Origin: Mogibacterium sp.
GTDB taxonomy: Bacteria; Bacillota; Clostridia; Peptostreptococcales; Anaerovoracaceae
Assembly: GCA_017512145.1 (NCBI GenBank)
Contig: JAFWHB010000032.1
Span: forward strand, 124,001-188,000
Direction of reading: 5' to 3'
Length of the DNA stretch: 64,000 nt
In this document: piece after piece, positions 1-7,921 of the stretch
Layout: every line of letters begins with the position of its first letter
Position numbering within the stretch: position 1 is the stretch's first letter
Program-made: the position numbers and the translations under genes
The notes under the pieces: model-generated
What the model saw: the letters and a program-made list of their open reading frames with translations, nothing else
Database searches by the model: none
What the model was told of the DNA's origin: nothing

Positions 1-2
1 GA

Positions 3-491
3 GCGTTCCTTGTCAATTTCTTCATTGATGAATTCAAGGGTACTCTCTTCAGACAGACCATGTTTGCTGAGTTTGAGAAGTTTGCACATGAGTATTCTGA
101 ACAAGGCGGCACTCTTACTGCAGATAATCTGAGCGATAAATACAATGAACTGAACTCAGAATACTATGGCGAATATGTTGACCAGGATGATATCATCAGA
201 TATGAATGGGCCAGGATACCGCACTTCTACAGGACGTACTATGTTTATCAGTACGCAACAGGATTCTCAGCAGCTAATGCCATAGCAAACAGGATCCTTA
301 CAGAAGGCAGATCTGCAGCTGATGAGTACAGGCAGTTCCTCAGCTCCGGATCTTCTGACTACCCTGTTGAATTGCTTAAGCTTGCAGGAGTTGATATGAG
401 CACACCGGGCCCGGTAGATTCAGCACTTAAGACCTTCGACAGATTGACCAAAGAACTTGAAGAGTATTCAAGGAGTAAGAGAGATGCCTAA
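3..491 (+). CDS. Oligoendopeptidase F-like M3 metallopeptidase, C-terminal part
   Basis: This is the last ~162 codons of a zinc peptidase whose start and HExxH active site lie upstream of the window. The reading frame is open from the first bases (AFLVNFFIDEF...). The segment HFYRTYYVYQYATGFSAA, followed by a short helical tail ending in TKELEEYSRSKRDA, is typical of the C-terminal lobe of oligoendopeptidase F (PepF). That family degrades short peptides in the cytosol. The stop codon overlaps the start of the next gene (ATGCCTAA), so the two are probably translationally coupled. The family call is good, but the exact subfamily cannot be fixed without the N-terminal half. Confidence 0.8.
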   Translation, partial: AFLVNFFIDEFKGTLFRQTMFAEFEKFAHEYSEQGGTLTADNLSDKYNELNSEYYGEYVDQDDIIRYEWARIPHFYRTYYVYQYATGFSAANAIANRILTEGRSAADEYRQFLSSGSSDYPVELLKLAGVDMSTPGPVDSALKTFDRLTKELEEYSRSKRDA

Positions 492-1290
492 GAAAGTTTT
501 CATATTCAGGAACAACAAAGACAATTCCCAGATTGCGTATAATGAGCTGGTCGGGATTTTAAAAAAGCGTGATTACGAGATACTTCCGGAATGCTCTGAG
601 GATGCAGATTATCTTGTCTGCATCGGCGGAGACGGAACATTCCTGAGCTTCATACATAAATGCAGATTCCCTTCTGCTCCTGTAATAGGCATCAACACCG
701 GCCACCTGGGATTCTTTCAGGAGGCATCCCCGAATAACATCGAGAGAACTATAAACGACATTGAGAACGGCAGATACAAGATCCAGAATATCAAACCTGT
801 TCAGGGACGGATCGTCACACCTAAGAATGAATTCTACCGTATCGGTCTAAATGAGATCCTGGTAAGAGGCAATTTCTCACATGTCTCACAATTCTCGGTA
901 TCTATCGATGATACCAAGATACAGGACTTCTCGGGAGATGGAATCCTGATTTCGACACCTGTCGGATCAACAGCATATAACTATTCTCTTGATGGCGCTC
1001 TTGTTTCGCCGGACCTTGATGTCCTTCAGCTGACACCGGTTGCGCCTATGAATACAAATGCTTACAGATGCTTCCATTCGAGCATTCTCCTTCCGGCATC
1101 TGAGAAGATCCGTATCACAGGTACCGGGCGCAGCGCAAATGGAACAGTTATACTCTCCTTCGACGGAAGGACTCATGAGTTCAACAATGTAGAATACGTA
1201 GAAATCTCTCAGTCTGAAGACAAAGAGATCCACCTGATAAGAAGTGAGAATTACGACTACTGGAAGAAACTCAGCTCCAAACTACTATAA
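484..1290 (+). CDS. nadK: NAD kinase
   Basis: ATP-dependent NAD kinase (268 aa) that makes NADP from NAD in the cytosol. The phosphate-binding GGDGTFL motif is at residues ~48-54, followed by GINTGHLGFFQE and the substrate-site stretch TPVGSTAYNYSLDG. The length matches the compact Firmicute form. The frame is open further upstream to 457, but the ATG at 484 has AGGAG at 471-475 and overlaps the stop codon of the preceding peptidase gene, so I place the start there. Next comes the RluA-type gene with a 22 bp gap, so the three genes probably form one transcript. Confidence 0.95.
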   Translation: MPKKVFIFRNNKDNSQIAYNELVGILKKRDYEILPECSEDADYLVCIGGDGTFLSFIHKCRFPSAPVIGINTGHLGFFQEASPNNIERTINDIENGRYKIQNIKPVQGRIVTPKNEFYRIGLNEILVRGNFSHVSQFSVSIDDTKIQDFSGDGILISTPVGSTAYNYSLDGALVSPDLDVLQLTPVAPMNTNAYRCFHSSILLPASEKIRITGTGRSANGTVILSFDGRTHEFNNVEYVEISQSEDKEIHLIRSENYDYWKKLSSKLL

Positions 1291-1312
1291 GACAAGGAAT
1301 CAATAATAATTA

Positions 1313-2215
1313 ATGGCTAAATATGAACATATTGTAACTAACGAAGAAGTCGGTCTCACTATCAATCAGATCCTGAGAGCTAATTACAAATTCTCATCAA
1401 GGTTCAGGACCAAGATGAAGTATCAGTCTCTTGTAGACCTGAATGGTGTGCAGTCGCCCGGATACTTAAGACCTGAGGCCGGAGATGTTATCGGCGTAAG
1501 ATTGCCTGATGAGACCAGCGACTTCCCACCTGAAGATATCCCTCTTGATATCGTATATGAAGATGATGATCTGATCCTGATCAATAAACAGCCCGGAATA
1601 ATCGTTCATCCGACCAAGGGGCATCCTGACCATACCATCGCTAATGGCGTAATGAAATACATGGCCGATACACATCAGTCATTCAAGGTCAGATTCGCCA
1701 ACCGCATAGACATGGATACTACTGGCATCATCATCGTAGCTAAGAATGCCAACGCTCAGAACGATCTGTCTGATCAGATGAGACATAATGCTGTGGTCAA
1801 GAAGTATATAGCTCTTGTTGAGGGAACCGTTGAGCAGGATCACTTCACTATCGAGCTGCCGATAGGACGACCGACTCAGGAGTCTATAAGACGCGAGGTA
1901 ATGACAGACGGCGGCAAGAATGCGGTTTCGGAGGTCAGAGTCATAGAGAGGTTCGAATCCGCGAAGTTCGGACCGCATTCGCTCGTTGAAGTACTGCTCC
2001 ATACAGGGCGTACACATCAGATAAGAGTCCACCTTTCACATATCGGACATATCATAGCCGGTGATGAGCTCTACGGCGGCAGCACTGATCTTATTGGCAG
2101 GCAGGCTCTGCATGCATATCATATCGAATTCACCCACCCTGTCACGCGTGAATACATCACATTCGAAACCGATTACCCGGAAGATATCAGAAGAGCAATA
2201 GAAGAACTAAGATAA
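1313..2215 (+). CDS. RluA/RluD-family RNA pseudouridine synthase
   Basis: A 300-residue pseudouridine synthase of the RluA superfamily, which isomerises uridine in rRNA or tRNA. The catalytic loop is seen as RIDMDTTGIIIV (family pattern R-L/I-D-x-x-T-S/T-G, catalytic Asp in the middle). Other family marks are IINKQPGIIVHPTKG-like text at ~85-100 and GRTHQIRVHLSHIGH near residue 235. The N-terminal ~70 residues resemble a degenerate S4-type RNA-binding region. Which nucleotide it modifies cannot be told from sequence. It is the last gene of the peptidase-nadK transcript and is followed by a strong hairpin terminator. Confidence 0.9.
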   Translation: MAKYEHIVTNEEVGLTINQILRANYKFSSRFRTKMKYQSLVDLNGVQSPGYLRPEAGDVIGVRLPDETSDFPPEDIPLDIVYEDDDLILINKQPGIIVHPTKGHPDHTIANGVMKYMADTHQSFKVRFANRIDMDTTGIIIVAKNANAQNDLSDQMRHNAVVKKYIALVEGTVEQDHFTIELPIGRPTQESIRREVMTDGGKNAVSEVRVIERFESAKFGPHSLVEVLLHTGRTHQIRVHLSHIGHIIAGDELYGGSTDLIGRQALHAYHIEFTHPVTREYITFETDYPEDIRRAIEELR

Positions 2216-2220
2216 TTAAC

Positions 2221-2251
2221 AAGAAAGACCTTCGTTCAGAAGGTCTTTCTT
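2221..2251. terminator. Bidirectional intrinsic terminator between convergent genes
   Basis: A perfect 13-bp inverted repeat (2221-2233 with 2239-2251) around a 5-nt loop. Each stem begins with AAGAAAGACC, so the hairpin ends in a T-rich stretch on both strands. It sits between the RluA-type gene (+) and the DUF975 gene (-) and can end both transcripts. Confidence 0.85.
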
Positions 2252-2261
2252 AGTTATGTCA

Positions 2262-3107
2262 TTAATTATTGTCAGCCGGATCTAGTTTCTCCATCTCTCT
2301 GAAGGCGTCCTGGCCTGCATATCTGAATTTGGCAAAGCTGCCATTCTGAAGCAGTTCATAGAATACCGCCCTTCCGAGACAAATGTATCCGTGTGCGATA
2401 AAGACCGGGATCTCTGCAAGCATACCTATTAATACGATTGATGTCTGAGACAAATTGTATCTCATCACCAGATCAGATAATACCAGTGAAGGTGCATAAC
2501 CCAGCATCAGATACGGCAGATAGAATAACAGAAGCCTTACATAATTCATCCTGTTGCCGGTCATCATTATCTTGCTCTCGGACAGCACCTGCGTGATACC
2601 CTTTGATGGATCATCAGCCAGTATATAGAATGCCTGAGAGAAATTGATTGTTGCTATTATTCCCGGGATCACGAACAACATCGACCAGAACCCTACTATG
2701 AGGACCTGAACTATGAACAACGCCAGCGTCTTGCCGTACATGCTGAATCCCTCAGAAATGGCACGGTACTCGACTTTGCGGTTCCTTATATAAGTCAGAG
2801 TATACAGAGCCTCTCCGAATTTGAACACTCCGGTAAAAAACATCCCGTAGAAATACATGACAAGAGGCGTTCTAGGCATTACCTGAAGGAGCTGCCTGTC
2901 GTATGCTCCCGTTCTGCTCATTAAATCAACATTGGTGACAGGAAAGAAAATGCTCGCTGTCTCAGGGATCCAGTTGAGGAAGATGTAAATAATCATAACG
3001 CCAACAAGGAAACTCATAAGAGTTCCCTTGCTGTGGCTTCTACACTTAGTGATTATTCTTACGGGATGCTCCCGCACTATGTAGTGACCGTTGATATTAT
3101 CAGGCAT
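2262..3107 (-). CDS. DUF975-family integral membrane protein
   Basis: A 281-residue polytopic membrane protein with about six hydrophobic segments. The stretch FYILADDPSKGITQVLSESK followed by IMMTGNR is the hallmark of the DUF975 family of Gram-positive membrane proteins, whose function is not established. The N-terminus is basic and cytoplasmic in character. The gene starts only 3 bp after the pheT stop, so it is probably the last gene of a pheS-pheT transcript. I see no enzymatic motif. Confidence 0.8.
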   Translation of the reverse strand: MPDNINGHYIVREHPVRIITKCRSHSKGTLMSFLVGVMIIYIFLNWIPETASIFFPVTNVDLMSRTGAYDRQLLQVMPRTPLVMYFYGMFFTGVFKFGEALYTLTYIRNRKVEYRAISEGFSMYGKTLALFIVQVLIVGFWSMLFVIPGIIATINFSQAFYILADDPSKGITQVLSESKIMMTGNRMNYVRLLLFYLPYLMLGYAPSLVLSDLVMRYNLSQTSIVLIGMLAEIPVFIAHGYICLGRAVFYELLQNGSFAKFRYAGQDAFREMEKLDPADNN

Positions 3108-3110
3108 ATC

Positions 3111-5531
3111 TTATCTGAGCTCGGCCTTGCACTTATTGGCAAGAACCTTGATAATTCCGTTCATCTTCTTCTCAATCTGCTTGGAAGTCATTGTTGAGTC
3201 ATCATTACCTATCTTGAGGCTGAGCATGACAGACTTCTTTCCAGCAGGGATCTGCTTGCCGCGGTATTCCTCGACAAACTTGAGCTCCTTGACCATGTAC
3301 TTAATAGATTCCTTGATCTGTTCCCATGTAACAGACTCATCAACAAGCAGTGACAGATCCTGTTCAACAAGCGGATAAGTAGGAAGCTGCTGGTACTCAT
3401 TAGTTCTTGATGGGAACGGAACGAGCATTTCTGTATTGATCTCGAAAGCAGCTGCCTTGACATTCTTGATACCGGATTCTGTCAGAGCTGCAACGGAGAT
3501 AAGTCCGATAGAACCTATTACCTTCTTGCCGCTCAGTACATTGAGCCATACCTTCTCATCAGCCCATGATGGCTTATCTTTCTGCTTGAATGTAAGAGGC
3601 TCGAAGTGACAATATCCGGGCATTCCTTCGATAACGCCCTTGACTCTGTAGAAGAGCTCAGGAGCATTCTTTCCTGCTGCAACACCGGTTATAAGGTTCT
3701 TGTGAACAGGCAGAGTCTCTTCTTCAGTAGAAGGATGATATTCGCCCTTCTCGAATACCTGAGTGTTCTCGAAGATGCAGAATTCGTCAAAGTATCTCTC
3801 GTTCTTGTCAATTGCCTCGAGCATACCAGGGATCAGTGATGATCTGAGTATACCAAGCTCCGGTGCCGGAGGTGTTGCAAGTCTGATGCTGTTTGCAGTA
3901 TCGATCTTAGCTGCATGGATATACTTCTCGTCGATCCAAGGGTATGTGAAAATCTCATTGAATCCGCATCTGAAAGCGAGGAACTCTCTGAGCTTTCTTG
4001 TAAGATCTGCCTTGACCTGATTAACAGAGTGTTCGAAGCTGACTTTGAGTGGCTGCTTCTTGAAATACTCATATCCGATAAGTCTTGCAATATCTCCGAG
4101 TATATCATCGTGGATCGAAACATCACCTGTTGATCTCCATGTAGGTGCGATGCAGTGGTATACGCCATTGTCAAAGCTTACTTCATAACCGAGTCTGACA
4201 AGGATATCCTCGATCTCAGACTGTTCGATTACTTCTCCGAGTCTCTCATCAAGGAAGGCCTGTGTGATGTCAATAACAGCGTTCTCTGTCTTTACAGGAT
4301 AGCAGTCTGTGAAAGCCTTAATCTGGCACTCAGGATAAATCTCTTTAAAGAGCTCAAGTGCAAGAGCAACTCCGAGGTCTGCTCTCTGAGTATCGATGCC
4401 CTTCTCGTATCTCAGGGCTGCATCTGTCTTCTCATTGAAGTAGCTTGTAGTTCTTCTGATTCCAGGCGCAGTGAATACAGCAGCCTCGAGTACTATGGAA
4501 GTTGTTGTGTCGAGTACTGAATCTTTCTTGCCGCCCTTGATACCTGCAAGGTTCATAGGCTCTACTGTATCGCAGATGACAAGGTGATCAGGTGTCAGAT
4601 CAAGATCCTTCTCGTCAAGAAGAACCAGCTTCTCGCCCTCATGAGCAAGTCTGACAACTATCTTGTCGCCTTCGACATGAGTGCTGTCATATGCGTGCTG
4701 AGGCTGGCCTACAGCCATGAGAACAAAGTTAGTGATATCTACGAGCGCATTGATAGGTCTCATACCTCCATTGGTGATGAGAGTCTTCATCCATGCAGGG
4801 GATTCCTTTACGTAGACATTATCAATGATAGTAGCAGTGAATCTAGGACATCTGTCAGGTTCCTGAATCTCTACAGGATACTCAGGAAGTCCCTGTGGAA
4901 GCTGAGTCGGATACGGCTTGAGCGGAACCTTGTAAATAGCAGCCAGCTCTCTTGCAACTCCAAGATGGCCCCACAGATCAGGTCTGTTGGAAAGTGACTT
5001 GTTATCGACCTCAAGGATGACATCGTCAAGTCCGGCTACCTCTGCTACACACTGACCTACTTCACAATCGATACCAAGTTCAGTGAAGTCTACGATCTCT
5101 CTCTCGTCTGAAGGCGGGAAAATATCTCCAAGGTAGACTTCTGTCGCACCGCAGATCATTCCGTATGACTTCTCTCCTCTGAGCTTGGATTCCTTGATCA
5201 GAACAGGCTCGCCTTCGCCATGCCATACAACCTCAGCGCCAGGCTTGGATACACATACCTTGTGACCTTCTGTAAGGTTGGAACCTCCGCATACGATCTG
5301 CTTAAGCTCATCTTCGCCTACATCAACGATACAGACCTTGAGAGCGTCTGCGTTAGGATGTGCTTTGATCTCCTTGATCTCGCCTACTACGATATCGTGG
5401 AACTTGTCAGCAGTGTTGATTATATTCTCGACCTCTACAGTTCTCATTGTGAGGTCGTATGCGATCTGCTCATAAGTAAGATCCTTAGGCAGATCAACAT
5501 ATCTTTCCAGGAATTTAAGTGAAATATTCAT
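3111..5531 (-). CDS. pheT: Phenylalanine-tRNA ligase beta subunit
   Basis: Large subunit (806 aa) of the heterotetrameric phenylalanyl-tRNA synthetase. Visible domains are an EMAP/OB-type tRNA-binding domain (~40-150), the B3/B4 editing region containing RPDLWGHLGVARELAAIYKV, B5, and the C-terminal ferredoxin-like anticodon-binding domain (~715-806, starting near YPLVEQDLSLLVDESVTW). The length is normal for a full bacterial PheT. It follows pheS by 15 bp and the two are co-transcribed. No T-box leader was seen upstream of pheS. Confidence 0.97.
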   Translation of the reverse strand: MNISLKFLERYVDLPKDLTYEQIAYDLTMRTVEVENIINTADKFHDIVVGEIKEIKAHPNADALKVCIVDVGEDELKQIVCGGSNLTEGHKVCVSKPGAEVVWHGEGEPVLIKESKLRGEKSYGMICGATEVYLGDIFPPSDEREIVDFTELGIDCEVGQCVAEVAGLDDVILEVDNKSLSNRPDLWGHLGVARELAAIYKVPLKPYPTQLPQGLPEYPVEIQEPDRCPRFTATIIDNVYVKESPAWMKTLITNGGMRPINALVDITNFVLMAVGQPQHAYDSTHVEGDKIVVRLAHEGEKLVLLDEKDLDLTPDHLVICDTVEPMNLAGIKGGKKDSVLDTTTSIVLEAAVFTAPGIRRTTSYFNEKTDAALRYEKGIDTQRADLGVALALELFKEIYPECQIKAFTDCYPVKTENAVIDITQAFLDERLGEVIEQSEIEDILVRLGYEVSFDNGVYHCIAPTWRSTGDVSIHDDILGDIARLIGYEYFKKQPLKVSFEHSVNQVKADLTRKLREFLAFRCGFNEIFTYPWIDEKYIHAAKIDTANSIRLATPPAPELGILRSSLIPGMLEAIDKNERYFDEFCIFENTQVFEKGEYHPSTEEETLPVHKNLITGVAAGKNAPELFYRVKGVIEGMPGYCHFEPLTFKQKDKPSWADEKVWLNVLSGKKVIGSIGLISVAALTESGIKNVKAAAFEINTEMLVPFPSRTNEYQQLPTYPLVEQDLSLLVDESVTWEQIKESIKYMVKELKFVEEYRGKQIPAGKKSVMLSLKIGNDDSTMTSKQIEKKMNGIIKVLANKCKAELR

Positions 5532-5546
5532 TGTCAGCCTCCCTTA

Positions 5547-6584
5547 CTACTTGAACTGCTTGAGGAATCTAAGATCTGCGCTGTGGAAGAGTCTTACATC
5601 ATCTACTCCGTAACGCATCATTACCAGTCTGTCCAGACCAATGTTGGTATAGAATCCTGTCCATTCATCCGGATCAAGGTTAGCAGCTCTTAGTACATTA
5701 GGATGGATAACGCCACCAGGCATTACTTCGATCCAGCCATTATGGTTGCAGGCCTTGCAGCCTTTGCCTCCGCACAGGAGACATTCCATATCTATTTCGT
5801 AGCCAGGCTCTGTGAACGGGAAGAATCCTTCTCTCATTCTGACATTGACCTTGCGTCCGAATACCTTCTCAAGAATAGTCTCTATCATTACTCTGCCGGA
5901 GCTGAACGATACATTCTTGTCAACGATAAGAGCCTCATACTGGAAGAATGCTCTTTCATGTCTGGCATCGGTTGTCTCATTACGGTACACTCTGCCAGGA
6001 TAAACGAATCTTGCAGGAGCTCCATGCTCGAGAAGATATCTTACAGAACCACCTGTGAGGTGAGGTCTGAGACAAAGTCTCTCATTACCTCTCTTGTTCT
6101 CTGTTCCCTCCAGCCAGTAAGTATCCATTGATGCTCTTGCCGGGTGGTCTGCAGCAAAGTTGAGATTGTCGAAAGCGAACTTCTCGCTGCTGATATCATC
6201 TTCACTATATATTTCAAAGCCAAGGGATCTAAAGGCATCATTAAGGTCATAGCACATCTGTGTGATCGGATGAAGCGCGCCTTTACTCACTTCAATACCC
6301 GGAAGTGTGAGGTCGATCTCGCCTTCTACTACGGAAGCTTTGGCGACGAGCTCTTCTTCCTTCTCTTTGATTTTCTCTGCGAAAAGATTCTTTACCTCAT
6401 TGGCCTTCATTCCGACAGACTTACGCATGTCAGGGTCGAGACCACCGAGACTTTTGAGAACCTCCTGCAGAGAGCTCTTCTTTCCGGTAAGTTCCTTACG
6501 GATAGCCTCAAGAGCATCTCTGTCTGATGCAGAGCTGATCCGTTCGAAACCCTCCTTTCTTATCTGTTCGAGCTTTTCTAACAT
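5547..6584 (-). CDS. pheS: Phenylalanine-tRNA ligase alpha subunit
   Basis: Catalytic subunit (345 aa) that forms phenylalanyl-adenylate and charges tRNA-Phe. The N-terminal coiled coil (~1-90) is followed by the class II core: motif 2 is seen in DARHERAFFQYEALIVDK and motif 3 in GLDRLVMMRYGVDDVR near the C-terminus. A Cys-rich insertion, CLLCGGKGCKACNHNGW, is common in clostridial PheS. The ATG is preceded by AAGGAGG with good spacing. A likely sigma-A promoter lies about 60-80 bp upstream. Confidence 0.97.
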   Translation of the reverse strand: MLEKLEQIRKEGFERISSASDRDALEAIRKELTGKKSSLQEVLKSLGGLDPDMRKSVGMKANEVKNLFAEKIKEKEEELVAKASVVEGEIDLTLPGIEVSKGALHPITQMCYDLNDAFRSLGFEIYSEDDISSEKFAFDNLNFAADHPARASMDTYWLEGTENKRGNERLCLRPHLTGGSVRYLLEHGAPARFVYPGRVYRNETTDARHERAFFQYEALIVDKNVSFSSGRVMIETILEKVFGRKVNVRMREGFFPFTEPGYEIDMECLLCGGKGCKACNHNGWIEVMPGGVIHPNVLRAANLDPDEWTGFYTNIGLDRLVMMRYGVDDVRLFHSADLRFLKQFK

Positions 6585-6636
6585 TGGTAATTCCTCCTTA
6601 GCTTATTTATCTATTTCATTAAACATTGACTTATCA

Positions 6637-6666
6637 ATAGTATCACTATGCTTTGGACATTATCAA
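6637..6666 (-). promoter_or_regulatory. Putative sigma-A promoter of pheST
   Basis: On the minus strand, TTGATA (6666-6661) and TACTAT (6642-6637) are separated by 18 bp, each one base from consensus. The spacing and position fit transcription of pheS. Confidence 0.5.
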
Positions 6667-6701
6667 CAAAAATATGGTCTGATGTTGTGCTAAATAACAA
6701 A

Positions 6702-7826
6702 TCAATATACATCGTGTCCGCGATCGACCATACCTTTGCCGGTATAGATCTTAGGTTCCTCTTCTCCTCTGAGAACTCTCAGGGCTCCGGCAGCCATAGC
6801 TTCCTGCTCTACTTCATTTTCATAGATATATACAGGTGCGATCCATTCGACATATTCCTTGATTCCATCGATGAGTGACTGGAATCTTGTGTATCTGCCA
6901 GTGATCAGTATCGCATCGACCTGGCCCTTGAGAACAACGGCCATGGAACCCATGTACTTAACGATGTTATAGCCCATAGCCTCCCAGATGAGATTAGCCT
7001 GCTCATCTCCGCTCTTGGCTCTTGAATAGATCTCATCAGCATCAGATGTACCGAAGTGCGAAACGAAGCCTCCGGTGCCCGTGCAAAGCTTTCTCATGGA
7101 ATCTACTGTATGGTCTGCATGATGGTCCTCGATGTAATCAAGAACGCCCATAAGCGGCAGAGATCCTGTTCTTGTAGCGGTAAAAGGTCCGTCGCCGCCT
7201 GCGCCTTCGTTGCAGTCGATCTGACGGCCGCAATCATGTGCGGCAATAGTTATTCCGCCATCGATATGGGCAACAATGAGTCTGGACTTCTTGTAATCCA
7301 TTCCATTCAGCTTGCAATGCTTCATGGCTGTGCCGCGGAGATTAAGTGCATGAGACTCTGTTCTCCTTTCGATCTCCTTGACGCCTGTGATTCTTGCTAC
7401 ATTCGGGAATTCATCAACGCAGATAGGATCTACCATAAATAATCTTCCGCCATATCTTGTCTGCATTACCTTGGCAAGCTGCATACCAAGGACTGAAGGA
7501 TGGATCGTATGACCTACATTGTTCCTGATATCCTCAAGAAGCAGATCATTAGCCTCAAATGTTCCTGACGGTACAGGATAGCATCCTCCACCACGTCCTA
7601 CAAATGCATCAACATCACTGAGGTCTATATTGTTTTCAGCGACGAATTTGTCTATGACTTCGAGTCTGTAGTCCAGCTGATCATTTACATTCTTAAATGA
7701 ATTAAGGACTGATGCATCATGCGAAACAGAAGTCTCAAGGACTTTCCTGTTATCATAGAACAATGCAAGTTTAGTCGATGTTGAACCAGGATTGATCGTG
7801 AATATCTTGAATCTGTAATCTTTCAT
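6702..7826 (-). CDS. buk: Butyrate/branched-chain fatty acid kinase, copy 1
   Basis: ASKHA-fold acyl kinase (374 aa) that interconverts acyl-phosphate plus ADP with the fatty acid plus ATP. The N-terminal phosphate loop FTINPGSTSTKLALF is characteristic, as are GRGGGCYPVPSGTF and HIDGGITIAAHDCGRQID. The C-terminal VDAILITGRYTRF and the tail DRGHDVY are also kinase-like. Butyrate kinases are usually ~355 aa, so this one is near normal. The enzyme needs an acyl-phosphate made by phosphotransbutyrylase, and no such gene is in the window. A terminator-like hairpin lies just before it, so it may be expressed separately or by read-through. A second paralogue lies at 14461-15570. Confidence 0.9.
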   Translation of the reverse strand: MKDYRFKIFTINPGSTSTKLALFYDNRKVLETSVSHDASVLNSFKNVNDQLDYRLEVIDKFVAENNIDLSDVDAFVGRGGGCYPVPSGTFEANDLLLEDIRNNVGHTIHPSVLGMQLAKVMQTRYGGRLFMVDPICVDEFPNVARITGVKEIERRTESHALNLRGTAMKHCKLNGMDYKKSRLIVAHIDGGITIAAHDCGRQIDCNEGAGGDGPFTATRTGSLPLMGVLDYIEDHHADHTVDSMRKLCTGTGGFVSHFGTSDADEIYSRAKSGDEQANLIWEAMGYNIVKYMGSMAVVLKGQVDAILITGRYTRFQSLIDGIKEYVEWIAPVYIYENEVEQEAMAAGALRVLRGEEEPKIYTGKGMVDRGHDVY

Positions 7827-7844
7827 TAGTTCACCTCATATCGC

Positions 7845-7884
7845 AGTAAAATAATACAGTGGCGCCCATTCCCGGAGCCACTGT
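7845..7884 (-). terminator. Intrinsic terminator after the pyrophosphatase-like gene
   Basis: On the minus strand an 8-bp stem (7884-7877 with 7863-7856, ACAGTGGC type) is followed by ATTATTTT. It lies after the stop of the 7922-9727 gene and just before the buk start, so it can end the pgk operon or attenuate read-through into buk. A small palindrome, ACTGTATTACAGT, lies at 7893-7905. Confidence 0.65.
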
Positions 7885-7921
7885 TATTCGTAACTGTATT
7901 ACAGTCGGTCTCCGGTTGATC

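Noticed and set aside
6585-6701. T-box riboswitch upstream of pheS
   Set aside because: No TGGNACCGCG-type core or terminator/antiterminator pair in the 117-bp gap; an ordinary promoter explains it.
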